Source: Crotophaga sulcirostris
Taxonomy: Eukaryota > Chordata > Aves > Cuculiformes > Crotophagidae
Assembly (NCBI GenBank): GCA_013397455.1
Contig: VYZB01000077.1
Location: forward strand, 608,711 to 672,710
Length of the DNA: 64,000 bases
Reading direction: 5' to 3'
The notes under the pieces are model-generated. The model made no database searches, had not been told where the DNA came from, and saw only the letters and a program-made list of their open reading frames with translations. This document shows, piece after piece, positions 11,296-25,300 of the stretch; the stretch's first letter is position 1, and every line of letters starts with the position of its first letter. The translations under genes and the position numbers were made by a program.

Positions 11296-14200
11296 CCATA
11301 CTCTACCTGAAAACAGCAAGGAGGTCCTTGCATTTTGGCAGTTACTGTTGGATTGAGTTATTTTTATTAGCACTGAATGAATCCTTCAACACACTTAAAG
11401 TAAATGCAAGACAAACCATTAAACAGATCTGTGCAATTTGTTATCCTAACATATTGCAAAAAAATACCTCATGAGTAGTTGAACGAATGAAATCTAGTTT
11501 TCTATGGATCCATGTCTCATATCCATTCATTTACTTGTCTTATATCCATTCATTTACTCGGTCCCCTTTCCTCGCTGCAGCATAATCATCTCCTTTGTTT
11601 TCTCCTTTCTGTTTGGCTGAACAAGAAGTAGCAGGGTGCATTGATCAAATGGACATTGCTGTATGAAAACTGCCATTCCTTGGGAAGGGAAAACCTTTTG
11701 TCTTTCCATATATCATCTGATTTGCCTAAAACTCTCCTAAAGCTAAATGTATTGAAGGCTTTTCCCTCTCTGTCAAACACTTCAGCTCTCGATTCTTTTT
11801 TGCAAACATATGTAAAATCTCCACCACTTTGTCAAACCAATGGTAAAAAAAATTTAGACAGACAGGTAGAGTGTGTGTTAATTCCTTGACATGCCTGGCA
11901 AAAAATATCCACTCTTACAGGAGACTGCATGAATATTTCTCCTAAGTTCTCATGTCACATGTTTTAATTGTCTTACCAAAGTATACCTTGGAGTTGTCAG
12001 AAATGTTTTCTTCAGTTATTTGGTTACTGTGTTGTGCTGGACAAACACATTTTAATATTTAGCACCTCTGTGTGAATCACTTGGGAGACTTCTGCCCACT
12101 TTTTATTTCCAAACCAAAACTGGCACAAAGTGTATTCCTTTTGTTCAATGTAAAGAAGGTAATTAAAATGAAATGCAGTGTCAATGCAAAACATTCAAGA
12201 ATTTATAATAACAAAATTCTTTGCTAACATCTTTGGCCATAGTCTTGTGATTCAGCCTGGTCAAAGTCTTGCAGGACTATACCATAAAAATTAGTCCAGA
12301 AATGTAGCTGGAAAACCCTTAGTGATTTTTTGTTATTTTCAAATACTAAATTAGGAAGTTTGTTCTGTGAGTTTTCTAGTAAACTTTGGAAATTGATTTC
12401 CAGATATTAGGGTAAGTCTACTGCTGCTGGCAGAGCAATAGAGAAATGGATATATTCTGAGGAGAAAGGAGACCTCGGTCCTCTGTGCTGCTCAGTCAAG
12501 AAGTAGGGCTATGGAAAACCCTCCAGGAACCTACTGAGAAGAAAGTGGGCTATTGCTAAATTCACTCTTAGCTGGATAGAGTGCTTCTTTCCAGAGGTCT
12601 GCTGTACCACTAGAATCAAATGCAGTGGGAATGTTTTGCCATTTCTAATCCTTGCAGGAGCCATTCATTTTTGCTGGAAGGTATTTGCCTGCAGGCTAAG
12701 AGTATTCATGCATATCAGCTGGGTCCAGGACACTTTGGCACAAAAAAGTATGCCAGAATAAGATCGAAGAAAAGATGTTAATTGCTATCCAGCAGAGAAA
12801 ATGTGATGTTATTGGCACGAGAAAGCATATCTCAAGAGGCGGTCTGGCATCTCGTTTGCAGCCTATTTGAATGTCATGTCTTTCTTTGTGAGCATGGATC
12901 ATGTTGGATTTCTTCTTCATATGAAGGACATACGTTAAATACAACATGACCTCTCAGCTTCAAATTCCTTTATACTGATGGAAGCCTAGAGTTAACTTCA
13001 TGGGACTCTGAATCTGGTTTATAGAACTTAATCAAAAAAGCTGCATGGATCTCCTCATGTCTTTGAGAGGACTGCAATATAAATGAAGCAAAGGAAAAAG
13101 TGGGTCACAACTCTGGCAATCCTCTTTCCTTCCCTCTATTTTTGGTCTCAGAGTTAAAGCCTTCAACATTTCCTTGTACGGACAAAACAATGAATAAAAA
13201 ACCAAACCCTACAGTGGAGGCAACCATACAACTAAAATGGCTTTACTCTGCCAGTGAGGAAAATACATAAAAATGGGCAACAGCCTGTAAAAGCCCCAAT
13301 GTCATACCACATATGGTGTGAACTGATAAAATTAGTGTAGGTGATCTGCAGATAATGTCTGGGAAATGTTAACAGTAAAAGTGTATGTGCTGAAGGCCTC
13401 CAAAGTTTAAATAAATATTCCAAGTAAATGTTATGAAAACCTCTACTCTTTTCACGAGAACCTGTTCCAAGAAGGCTAAATGAGATATAGTTTATTTACA
13501 TGAATCCCATTTTGATCTTCAATAAAAAGAAAGTGCAGGCTGCGTTGGACAGGATGGTATTGCACGCCCAACAGGATAGAGTACAAATCCTGCTCATCTC
13601 AGAGATGTGTACAGCCTGTGGAAACAGGAGATATTGTCCTCCTAGGAAAGCTAGTAAAAGTTTGTTCTATGCATGCTCCAGTTTCACAGTCTCCAGAGTG
13701 CTTAAAAATGCCAGTTTTATTGATCATCCTACAGGAGGGAATCCAATTCCATTTATCCCCTTTAGGAAGGCCATAAAAAGCCAGAGGGAGGGCAACCTGT
13801 TCTGAAACACTTTGTCCACACAGAGGGCCAAAAAAGAAGCCCTGATCAGCAGGTAGAGAGTTTCCCTGATCCTGGCCCAGCAGGGCAACGCTCTTTACTT
13901 TGCAGAAGTAATGCTTGCCTTGGGTTAAGCACAGCCTGGTTTGGCAGCAAGAGGTTTAGTGAGATGAGGGGAAGGTGAAGTTTGAATGCCAAAACAGGTC
14001 CATGATATTTCTGTGGCTGGTGGACCTAGTGAAGCTTGAGGGGGAGAGAAGTACAAGAAGAGGTTTCAGGTGCTGCAAATGGGAAAAGGTTTTTTGTAAA
14101 ACTACAGGAACAAGGTCTCTTTCTTCATTTTCCATCTTCCCAACAACCCTCTCCTTCACACAACATGCCTACCCACCCTCCTGTGCCTCCTCACTCGAAC

Positions 14201-17200
14201 AGCATGTGTGATCAGAGGAAGAGGAGGGAGGAACGAAAAGGTCGAGGACCATTTCTCCTCATCAAGGGAGGGAAAAAACCACTACTGGGCAAGAGAGCCA
14301 GCAGGAGAGCCCCAGAGGGATGAGCTCACTGCTCTCCCTGTGCTAGTAGACTTCTACAGAGCACAAAAGAAGCCGGAGGAGAAAGGAGAATGAGGAGGCT
14401 TGTTGCCAGCCTGGGGTGGGCTGGCTGTGGGATGGGATGGCAGTGCCTCTGCAAGCAGGCAGCCATGTCCAGCCTTGCTGCATGAGAGTCCCTCCAGGAC
14501 TCCAACTCGGGGCAGGAGAACCTGCCAGTGGCATGAATGCAAGGGCTGGCTGAAGCCATCTTTCCTATCACTGCTCCTGTCCACCCTAACTGCTCCAGAC
14601 TTCATTTACACTTGAATGGAAGCCCCACAGTTTTATTAACAAATTCTTCATAGGTTCTGCACCAAAGTTTCCACAACCCATGACTTTCAAGTGGAGATCA
14701 TCCTTTCAGTGTGGTGGATTGCCAGTGCACATTGTGGATTGCAATTGATGGTCTTGTGCAGTGGGGTCAGGCCTTGATACTGTAATTTCAAGATATTTTG
14801 AGGTGGCATAGAGGTGGGGATAAAGCAGAAAGTGAAGAAAATTCTGGGGCCTTGTAGAGGGCAGAACTGCCTCGTTCAGGGCCAGATTAGGCATTTTTCT
14901 ATCTGAGAAAACTTGGCCATTTGGTTCACCTCAAAAATTCAATTTTTTATAGATTCAAAACATGGCACAACTAGCTTGTTAGAATCAAACCCGAGTGACC
15001 CACAAGTTCAGTTCTTGATTTTCAAAGGCTTTCATTTTTTCAGATTCTTTAAAAATCTGAAATCCCAACATAATGACATTTGTGAGGTTTTAATTGAAAT
15101 TAACATAATCAGATTGATAAAGTAGTTTGCTTTTGGGCTAATGGTACGTGTGTCAGGCTTCATATTTACAACTGAGTTACAGTCCCTGGATTAAACAAAT
15201 AATACAGAACCATGAACACATTCTACTTTTGCAGCAATTAAATATTTGCATGTAATTAATAAGTTTTAGCTTTGTTGCATAACCGTGTCATTAACTTTTC
15301 TTTGTGTTCATTTAATATAAATGATATAGAAGAAAAAATGTAAATCTCATGACAGCCATATAAAATACGCCAAAGTCAGAGTTTATTCATTAACTGAATA
15401 AGCAAATTGCTTCTTGGATTTTTCTGCTGCATAACTTATGGAGAATATCTAAAACCAGGAAATAAATAAATTTTCATTCTTTGCCAAATTGCGTATCTAT
15501 CTATAAACAGGTGAAACTGATTGGGTTGGGGGAGTAGGAAACAGTGCAGAATGTTCAAAATACCAGTTTTTCACTTCTGGCTTGTGCTCATGACAGTTTT
15601 GTGCATGATCCAGTTTTCAAAACCTGAATGCTAAAGAGAATGTGAGCTGTACATTGCCTCTGCTAACATCATAATACGACAAAATAATTTCTGAGCATTC
15701 TTTTCCCAATACTAACATTTCAATGGCTGTATTTTCTACAAGTAGGGTGGGATTTTATTTTATTTATGTATATTGTTACATTTTACATTCCTAGATGATT
15801 CAGTGAATATGGAAATTATACCATCAGATGAAGTATCTTTGACAGAAAAAACAGCAAAATTTAACTTTTGGAAACTGGGAGCTTCAAAAAATTCCTTTGT
15901 AGTACTTACAGATTACCATTCTCAGTTGACCTAGGGTTAAAAACGTATTAGGCTGAAACAAACTAAAAATATCAGCAACTTGGATATTACTTAATGATCA
16001 TGCTTCCCTTGACACAGAAGCAATTTCATGGGTCTGCACCATTTCCTTTCATTTTTATTAACTGCCCAAATCTTGGAGGCAGCTTTGCAAATCCCAATCC
16101 TACTTCTTTCTGTTTGATAGGTCACATTGAAAATTGATAGAAGATGCTTATGGTTTTTTTCCTGCTACATTTGCAGTGCTGCCAACTGCAAATTTAAAGA
16201 AAACAAGAATATCATCCCCATAGCCTTGAAATGGTGTAAAAGTCATGAAGAAGAAAAAGAAAGGTGGGTTATTCATATCTGACTTGGATCTTTTCAGCTC
16301 TGAAGCGATAATTGTTTCATATGCTTCATACTTTATCTGCAGTAAAAAAGACAGAAGCTTTGCTTTTAATGCAAGAGGGAGATTCTTATGAAATAGAAAA
16401 GTTTCAGCTTTCTCTCAGCCAGAATCTTGAGGCTTTAAGAAAAAACATAAGTAGTAAGACTTGTGACGAAATTGTAAGAGCTGGCAACACCTCAATCAAG
16501 CTTATTCTTCATTTCCATTGAAGTTTAAGGGAAAAATGCCAAAACCATACTTCTGGTGTAAAAAGTGATAAACCAGCAGGAAACAGTCTTGCCCAGTCAG
16601 CTTTTCCCCTGAAATGAAAGACAAGCATCTTGTAAAAGGTCTACTTAGAGTTCCAGTGAAGTCAAATTGCAAAATCAGGTCTCACTGATTCCAGCATTAA
16701 AATAGTGTGCTCACTTAGGGAGTTGTTCAAGGGAAGAGAGGGTACTTTACCACCAAATCAAATTTGGATGTTCTTGGACTTGGTAAGCCTGTAGCTCTTC
16801 AGAAGCAGACCAGCATAGGCAAATCTTTTTCTTATTGTCCTTTACCAAGATGAACTTCTGTTAGCGGCTCTGCTGTGAGATATGCAAAAGTGTTTATGTT
16901 TAAAAGAAGCCAAATTTACCAAGCTAAATTAAATGTTTAATAGAAGTTTAAGAAAACAATCTAAATTAATTTTTCACAATTTGTTCAAGAAAACAAATTT
17001 ATCCTAACAGGGTGAGATAAGCTAAAATAGTGTAGGTTTAAAGGTAAATAGGCCACCATTATTAACAGCAGATAAAGCTGTATACCCATTGTCTTTAATT
17101 GTCAGTGCCAAGTCATATTCAACACTTTGCAGTCTAGGAAACCCTTCTACCCTGTGCAAACTGGGCTTAAAAAACAGATCAGATGAACTGACAGTTGGCA

Positions 17201-18383
17201 GTACTTTCCATCTGCTTCCTGCAGGTGTAAATTGCTCCACCAGGTGCTAAGCAGAAAGCCCAAGGGCTATGTTTATTTTTCTTCCTTAAGAATGCTTTGT
17301 ACTACTGTAGTAAAAATGAACGTGGTCATAGTAAATGACTGTTTGCAAATCATGGCAGTGTCAAGTTTTGAATTTTCATTTATGCATACAGATGTTTAAG
17401 GTGTTCATGTAGTCCTTGTATTTTTTATTTCCACCTGCCTAAAATCAACTTAATATTATATTAAAGACAAGATTTCCATTACGAATCAAATCAACAGGTT
17501 GAAATAGCTATTAACACAAGGTTTTGCTACTTGATGTAGCAGAGTTGTACACACTTCAATGAAAATCTCAAGCCATTGTTTTAAGAGTTTCTATGTCACA
17601 AAGCAAATTCTTAGCTACCTTCCATGACAGTAAGTAAAATTTCAGTGTTTGAAAAATTAAAGAAGTAGAAAATTAAGATTTTCTACAATATAACATGAAA
17701 ATCTTTTGTGAAACAGAAGGGGTATTGATCTATTAGTGTAGGTAAACATCTAATGAATGGTGCTACGTCTTTTACTTCACCACTGTAAAGGAACCAAATG
17801 GGGCAGTGAAGTAATAACTGTTTACTGCATGTGACATGTCAAGTCCAGGTACACAACTGGCTGTTTGATGTGAGCAATCGAATATGTAGCAGTTCAGAAC
17901 AATTAGACTCACTGTTGTTGGGAAAACAGCTTTTTTTTTTCTCACCAGAAAGTAGTTATACCCTTGATTACTAATTGGGCAATTAAAATCCATTCTAAGA
18001 CAAATCCTTTGCTAAGCTAATACTTAAGACTATACTTCCTTTTCATATTCACTAGGCATCTGCAGTTTCTGTCCTTTTTCACTGTATACCAGGATCCTGT
18101 CTCTTTGTTTTGTCTGTTTCTCTTCATACAGAGTGCAGTTCAAAGGAACAACACGGGTGAGGTCCAAATATCTCCATTTACTCTCTGTAAATACTTGGTG
18201 TGTAGGGTGCAAGGCCAAACAATGTATAAACACCGTTGCTTTGACTGAGTTCTGGTGGCTCTGAAACAGAGGATATAGTCAAGGTCAATAGATGTTTCAC
18301 AAACTGTGAAAGGGATACTCCTCAGTTCCTGTCACTGCAGACATATTGCACTAGTTTGAATAAGGGGAAAGCTGTATTTATAA
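11296..18383. other. intergenic, mostly featureless
   Basis: About 7 kb of unique sequence. A 22-23 bp unit (ATATCCATTCATTTACT core) is duplicated in tandem near 11,514-11,559. Around 13.95-14.6 kb, GC is higher and several open frames overlap on both strands, but none has a motif. No gene is supported. Confidence 0.5.
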
Positions 18384-18600
18384 TCATAAAGTTGAACTAG
18401 CCTAATAGGGTCTCCAGAGGTCATCTAGCCCAAAGCAGGGCTGTTTTTAAAGTTACATCAAGTTGCCTGAAGTCTTGTCCAGTCTAGTTTTGAGTATCTT
18501 CAAAGACGGTGATGATACCACAGCCTCTTTGGCAACCATTTCCAGTGCTTGGCCATGCTTGCTATGAAGAACACGTCTCTTCTTTTCCAGAGATTTAGTT
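18384..18600 (-). mobile_element. old CR1 LINE 3' fragment, antisense
   Basis: The + strand shows the reverse of a CR1 3' region: GGTCTCCAGAGGTCATCTAG, then a CTTGTCCAGTCTAGTTTTGA-like block, 'ACCACAGCCTCTTTGGCAACC', and TTCCAGTGCTTGGCCA. It is strongly diverged and lacks clean terminal 8-mers, so it is older than the other copies. Confidence 0.75.
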
Positions 18601-21552
18601 CAGAAAAAGCGGGGATTACACCAAACATTAAAGCTGAACAAGAGGGGCAGCATGTGTGCTGTGGGTAGGCAGCACGAGGGGCATGGAGGACATTGCTCCC
18701 AGAGCTGCGAGGTCATCTAGGGCACGTGCTGGGTGGTAGCAGTGGGAGCACTAGTGTGGGCTGGAGGGTCTGGGTCCATGAGCATTACAGTAATGCAGAG
18801 CTGGTAGTTTTTACTTCTTTTCTTTTGAAGGTGAAGATCTTCTATTTGAGGCTGCTTCATCTTGAGGTCAAGATGATATTCAAACACTTGTGTAGCTCAC
18901 AGTGTTATGAGGGCTGTGCAAAGAGTTTGTGTAGCCAGTTGCAACCTTTTTAAAATCCCTTGTAAACTTGTGTTGACTGGCAGAAAAAGGCCATTTACAG
19001 TATCTTCCCTAGGCTAGGAGAGTTTACAGGGTGACCACTGACTGATCCTGCAGAACCACTTGAAGTGTGACGTGGCTTTCCAAATTGCTCAGGGGAGCTA
19101 TCGCTTGCTTATGATCAGCCTTCAGGCTCTCCAACACAGCACCAGTTGTTGCACACATTCACTCCTGACAATGTGTTGCAGCAGCAGCATTACAGACCTG
19201 AGGCTCTCCACTTGTTGGCTGTTCGGTTTTTACCACCAATAATAATTCAGTTCTACTAACAAATGTTATCTGTACTACATTGTGGCTTTAGGGCACAACC
19301 AGAAGCTGGCACTGTCTTGTGCTAGATTTTCCCTGTATGCACCACAAAAACATAGGCTACTCATTCGGAGCACCAGTTTTAGTCCTGCTGCTTTAACTGA
19401 GCTGTGCAAGCCAGTATTAATCATATACTTTTAAATCAAATGATGTATGAAGAAGTAGAACCTCATTTTTGTAATTTTTTTTTGGTTACAGTTCCTTACT
19501 GAGAGGGCCCGTTCATGTCAGTGGAGTTGTACAAGTGGTTAATCTGCTTTTTGTATACAGCAAGTCCTATTCTGTAGACAAATGAATACTCATTAAATGA
19601 AAGTGTTCACCACCTTACCAAGCATCACTCCTCCTTACAGAGGAGATGGAAGGTGATTTGTAATGAGGTTCAAGAATTTAAGTAACATAACAAAGGAACA
19701 TTCTTTTTTTTCCCATAAATGTTTACAGAAAAAAAAGGTTAGAGGTTCTTTTTAGGCATGTCAGGCAGAAAATTTCAATTTTAAGGAACAGTTTTAGGGA
19801 AGGAAAAAAAAAAACCACATCAGTTTTAGAAAAGGAACAGTTTAGAAAAACTGTAGAAAGATCTGTTTAAAGCTTCATGTTTTGCAGCACAATCAGCCAC
19901 TGCCTGTGGCATCACTTCCAAACTTGTTTTCTTTTCCCCATAATAGTCAAGGCCATTTTGTTTGAAGTACTTTACATCCTCACTAAGCACTTGTCTTATG
20001 TTCACATTTAAACATGCACGCACAGTCATATGCCGGGAGACAATTTTTTCTACGAGGGCAAGACAGGGAATTGGTGGAGGCTAAGTCTGATATCTCTTGT
20101 TATCTTGATGGAGATCCAAAGACTACTTGGATAAGCTCAGAGCCTCTGTGTGAACATCTTAAATCAGCTGAGAATGTGTCAAGGTCCATAATGTTACCTA
20201 GAAACTTTAAACCCTCTGTGGATTAGGAAAACTATTCCCGTGGTTTACTTTGCCTCTTGGGCAAATATTTAATCTCAAAATTGGATAATTTATGGGATAT
20301 TACAAGTCTAGAGGCTCTAAGCTATTTCCTTCTGACAGTGCAGTTTGGTCTTCATGGTGTACTAGATGATTATTTTTATTTCATTCCTAACTTCTCCTTC
20401 AGCTTTTGTAAAATAAGAAAATGAGATAGATCAGTTTTGTTGTACTTATCTGTTGATGTCCCAATAATTTTAGAAGATAGACTTAATTTTGGCAGAAGAC
20501 ATACTCTTGTCAACAGTTGTATTCCAGTGATGAAACATGAATGTCTGCTAAGCCTTCAAAGAAATAAAAAAGGGAGAAAAACGATGTAATTCTGCTAACA
20601 GTTTTGATATATTTTTCCCAGTAGTTGGAACATAGGAGAAACAAAAATAGAAATGGGCAATCCTGATACAATAATGATTGCAAACATAGCCAGCGTTGAA
20701 CTTCAGGTCAAGTAAGATTAAAGAAATGAAGGAAAAAAAAGTTGGATAAGAATCATAAAACAAAACATACCAACTAAAATTATGCCTAAGCTGGAAAAAA
20801 CTTTGGGTATGAGCTTGTTTGTAAAGATGAAAGCACCACCCATCTCAGGCAAAGTGCTGATTATTTTTTCAATTCCAAATTCTCTGATCACTTACCCTGG
20901 GAGAAAATGTTTGCTGGAACTTGCTCTATTTCTACCAGACTTTTAATTATCCTACTGGGATGCTAATTACAGCCAGTATTTTAGGGTGAGTCTTGGAGGT
21001 GTAGTTTCCACTAACATTAATGATATGTACATGCTGTGAAGGTAACTATAATCCCTTTGCAGATTAAACACATTTTCCTAATGTTGTAAATCTGAAAGCA
21101 TTCAAAATGGGTGTAGGGCTTTCCCCCCCTTCCTCCCAATGACTGTAGTTTATTTGACTGCTTTGGATGAACAAAAAGATCTCTCCAAGACTGATGTTGT
21201 GTGCCAGAAAGCATAGCTATGAATGGGTGCCCTTGTTACTGTAGATGTTCAAGATCTTTGAAAGTCACACCAAAGAGTCTCTACAGCATACGCTTGTTGG
21301 AGCTAATATAGTTAAAGTGTACAAAAACATAAAACTTCTGATTCGTCAATTTAATTTAAAGCCACTGTCAGATTGCATTCATCCTTTGTCCAGAGTCTGG
21401 ACTGGAGGCAAAATCAACATCTCAGCAGAAAGGATTATTTCACTCATTCACTTCTTGCTGCTTCACCGTCCAGGAAGAAGACTCCTCCAAAACTCTTCAA
21501 CAACATTTGAAAATACCTTTTGAAATAGGGAGAGGAAATACAGGTATTACAC
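18601..21552. other. intergenic, nothing recognised
   Basis: AT-rich unique sequence with short open frames only. Confidence 0.5.
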
Positions 21553-22354
21553 ATAGAATCATAGAATCATAGAATTGTCTGGTTGGACAAGACCTTTGAG
21601 ATCATAGAGTTCAACCATACCTGTCCTCTGATTAAACCATGTCCCCCAGAAACTCATCTACCTGTCTTTTAAAGACCTAGGGATGGTGACTCAACCACCT
21701 CCCTGGGCAGCCTGTTCCGCTGCCTAACCACACTTTCAGTGAAGCATTTTTTTCCTAATATCCAGCCTAAACCTGCCCTGGTGTATCTTATGGCCATTTC
21801 CTCTTGCTCTATCACCCGCCACTTGTGAGAAGAGACCAATACTCACTTTGCCACAACCTCCTTTCAGGCAGTTGTAGACAGTGATGAGGTCTCCCCTCAG
21901 CCTCCTCTTCTCCAAATTAAACAGTTCCAGTTCCCTCAGCTGCTCCTTGTAAGACTTGTTCTCCAGCCCCTTCACCAGCCTCATCGCCCTTCTCTGGACA
22001 TGCTCCAATCCCTCAATGTCCTTCTTGTAGTGAGGGGCCCAGAACTGCACACAGGACTCGAGGTGCAGCCTCACTAATGCTGAGTACAGGGGCACAATCA
22101 CTGCCCTGCTTCTGCTGGCCACACTGTTTCTGATACAGGCCAGGATGCCATTGGCCTTCTTGGCCACCTGGGCCACTGCTGGCTCATATTCAGCCGGCTG
22201 CCAACCAACACCCCCAGGTCCTTCTCTGCCAGGCAGCTCTCCAGCCATTCTCCCCCAGGTCTGTAACGCTGCCTGGGGTTGTTGTGTCCCAAGTGCAGGA
22301 CTCAGCACTTGGTCTTGTTGAACCTCATCCCATTGGTTACAGCCCATTGATCCA
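21553..22354 (-). mobile_element. CR1 LINE, about 0.8 kb of ORF2 end plus 3' UTR
   Basis: This is the longest CR1 copy in the window, on the - strand with its 3' end at the low coordinate. Three ATAGAATC-type 8-mers start at 21553. Translated on the - strand, it keeps the C-terminal part of the CR1 reverse-transcriptase ORF: a [18 protein letters not shown] stretch, then [34 protein letters not shown] and [19 protein letters not shown]. The 222-codon open frame at 21736-22404 is this remnant plus flanking sequence. It lacks the endonuclease and RT catalytic core and cannot be an active element. The 5' edge is a sharp truncation after the CATTGATCCAGCCTGTC block. Confidence 0.95.
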
Positions 22355-25300
22355 GCCTGTCGTGTATGCATGAGGAAGAACAAGAGGAAAAAACCCAAAT
22401 CCATTCAGGCTATTTTGTAAAGTGCAGAGCACTTCAAGAATTGCCAAGTACATGAACCAGGCAAAACACAGCAAGGTGGATGTCCATGTAATGTTGTACA
22501 ATTCCATGTAAGTCACATGGAGTGATGCCAACTGAGAATGGGGATTAATCTCTTCTTTAAAGCTTAAATTATTTATCTTTAAAACAATACACAGGTTTTG
22601 TAAGTGTAACTGCAAAACACTCAAAAATACATTGCAGCAAGAAGGTCTTTTGATTCTGTGAACATCACTCCTGCCTGCATTTCTAGCTTTTCTAGTGTTT
22701 TTATAAATAAGGAAGTATCTGTTATCAATAGCCCAAAAAAGGAAGAACAGAATAGTCTTCCCAGTGAGGTAAGTGCTAAGAAAACATCAGTGCTGTCCTA
22801 GGCCCCTCATGTGCACTCTTTCATGAGTCTGGGTGAGGCCACTTACCTTTTCAAGGTAAACCTTTAAAGCTGGAGATGAGAGAATAAGAGGCAACAAGTC
22901 AAGCAGGGTCTCTGCAGAGTATTTCCCCAATTCACCTGACTGAGCTGCCTCCACTTGCATATCACAAACCTGCCATGTGTTGCAAGTACAGTGAGTGCAA
23001 AGGGCAGTTGAGCAGCACCTGGCCACATCACTGGCAGAGGGAGAAAAGTGGAGGAGAGAGAAGCAAGTCATGTTTGGTGGGTGATGCAGTTCTGAGGACA
23101 CCCGAAGAGAACCTCCCGAGAGAGGCTGTGAAGGTCTTGGTGACAGTGGAGGGATCTTCCTAGAGTAGATCCTCCACTGATGTAAGACAGCAGGTTAATT
23201 GGTTTCTTAGCTTTATATGATGAGGCTTGATTTTTACCACACGCATGCATGGTGGTTCTGTGGTAACTTAGTCAAAGGATATTGCTATCAAGATAAGATT
23301 TGAACACAAGAAGAAAGTGGTAACAGCTGGACTAACTGCATACTTCTGAGTTTCCCACCCCTGCAGAAGTACCTACCCATCTCCTGAGGACCTTCAGGTC
23401 ATGACTCTGGTACTTGCAGGTGAAAGAATATACTGAAATCCTGTGGTACTGAAAAAACAGAGTTGGTCATTGTGGGCCTAAACCAGGCTGTTCAACCAAG
23501 CCAAGCATCAGCGCTCGTCCTCTCTCTCTCTTCTCTTTGTCATCCAGTCCTATCCTATTCTGGCTGAAGGTATCTAGGGGATTACAGCAGGTGTGGTAGT
23601 TATGCTGCTGGCAGGATCCAGGGTGGGAAGCTGAAGCCTCATGTGTTAAAATGTGGCTATTTGGATTACCATAGGATCTGATGACTCCTCCTCTATTTCC
23701 AGTCTCTAAATCAGTGCCTCATTTCTTTCTGAAAGTGATTCTACTTCAATGGTAATCAGCTTGTAACATGTGTGGCTCTTCTGTGGGTTGCTTCTAAGAT
23801 GATTAAGAAAAGTAAATTTGTGTATGCTAGATATTGTGAATTTTCTGCAGAGTTCTGTGCATGTGATGGAAAGTTTTAGGGACTCTATCTGAAAAATGTT
23901 TCAAATACCTGCTACTTTAAAATAGAGCTACTTTCACTGTAAATCTGCCTCTGCATGGGAATTATCTGATGAAGTGTTAAAAGTCTGCATTGCAGAGATG
24001 GCAGATGACTGGAGATAGCATTTTTTTTCCTCTTTTTCTGAAATACTTAGTTTCTTTTACTAAAAAGAGTACTAGGACCCATTTCATATATGCTACTAGG
24101 ACTGATCCTAAATTCGACATGACTTGCTTTTTGGATAAAATTCCACAAGTGTGTTTAACATAAACAGGGAATGTTTGCACATTGGAGTGACTTATTGCAG
24201 TAGGTTTTGGAGCCTTTTTTTGGTAAACATATATGCTTTTTTTTATTTAGGGAAGATCAAAGAATGTGGTAGTACCCAGCATACAGAACGTACTTGATTC
24301 TTTGGGAGAGTTCTTAATTTCTGGTTCCTTCCATGGGTTCCCATTATAGATGCAACTTTAACATAGATAAGTTCTCCCCTGATAAAAGAAACCACATTAT
24401 ATTAGAGGAATTTAATGCTTGACTAGAGGAGAGGCATAATGTGGGACTGGGTTTCGGGCAGCCATGAAGGAGAGGATCAAGACTTTGAGCTTGGTTTGAA
24501 ATTCTGCAGGGAACTGATACAAGAGGTCTCCACATCTTGCCTCTCAGCTGAGACAATTGCATATAGAAAAGCTTTTTCTGTTTCCTTCAGGCTGAATCAG
24601 GGCACACAAAGTCTCATTGCAAATTTACTTCCATGGTGCAAGCACATGTGTGCACACATATGCATAGAACTCAGAATAATGTACGGTTTGCCTATAACAC
24701 AGGGACTCTGAGGTCTCTACTGAATAGATGAATTACAAAGAGGTGTCTTATAAAAAACCACATTTACTTTAGTAAGTCCATCATCTGACTGAAAAGCATT
24801 GTTTACTATTCTGTTAAACAGGAAGATATGCATGGAATTTGGATGAACAAAACAATTCAGAATATTCTAGATGCTGCACATGCTGGCTGTGTGTTGTTCT
24901 GAGTATTTCTCTGCAGCCTGAGAGCCAAAATCTGCCCTTTATGCTGGCACAATTACACTCACTTACGTGAAGCGACACGGCTGTAACTAATTGGGCTAAG
25001 CACGCAAACTTTCACTGCAAGTAGTCAAAGATAAACTCAGGCTCCAAGTGTTTTTCCCTGAATACATTTTCATGGTACCTGGCCTCATTTTAGCCCAAAC
25101 AATGCATTTTTGTCTACAGACGCGAAAAATAGTTCACATACTAATTGAAAAAAGAAAGAAAAAACCCAAATACAAGCTGTAACAGAAAACAATAAAGGCA
25201 AGGAAATGGGAAAGCAGTTTTACATAGCCAGCAGCTTCTCTGGCATAATTTCTAGCTATGAAGAGGGTTATTAGCAAGCCTAGAATTATACAAACAGTTT

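Noticed and set aside
13956..14615. Several overlapping 60-95 codon frames on both strands near 14 kb
   Set aside because: The local rise in GC lowers stop frequency in all frames. No frame shows motifs, splice sites or a preferred strand.
21736..22404. 222-codon - strand frame with reverse-transcriptase-like sequence
   Set aside because: It is the C-terminal remnant of CR1 ORF2 plus flanking sequence, not a host gene and not an active element.
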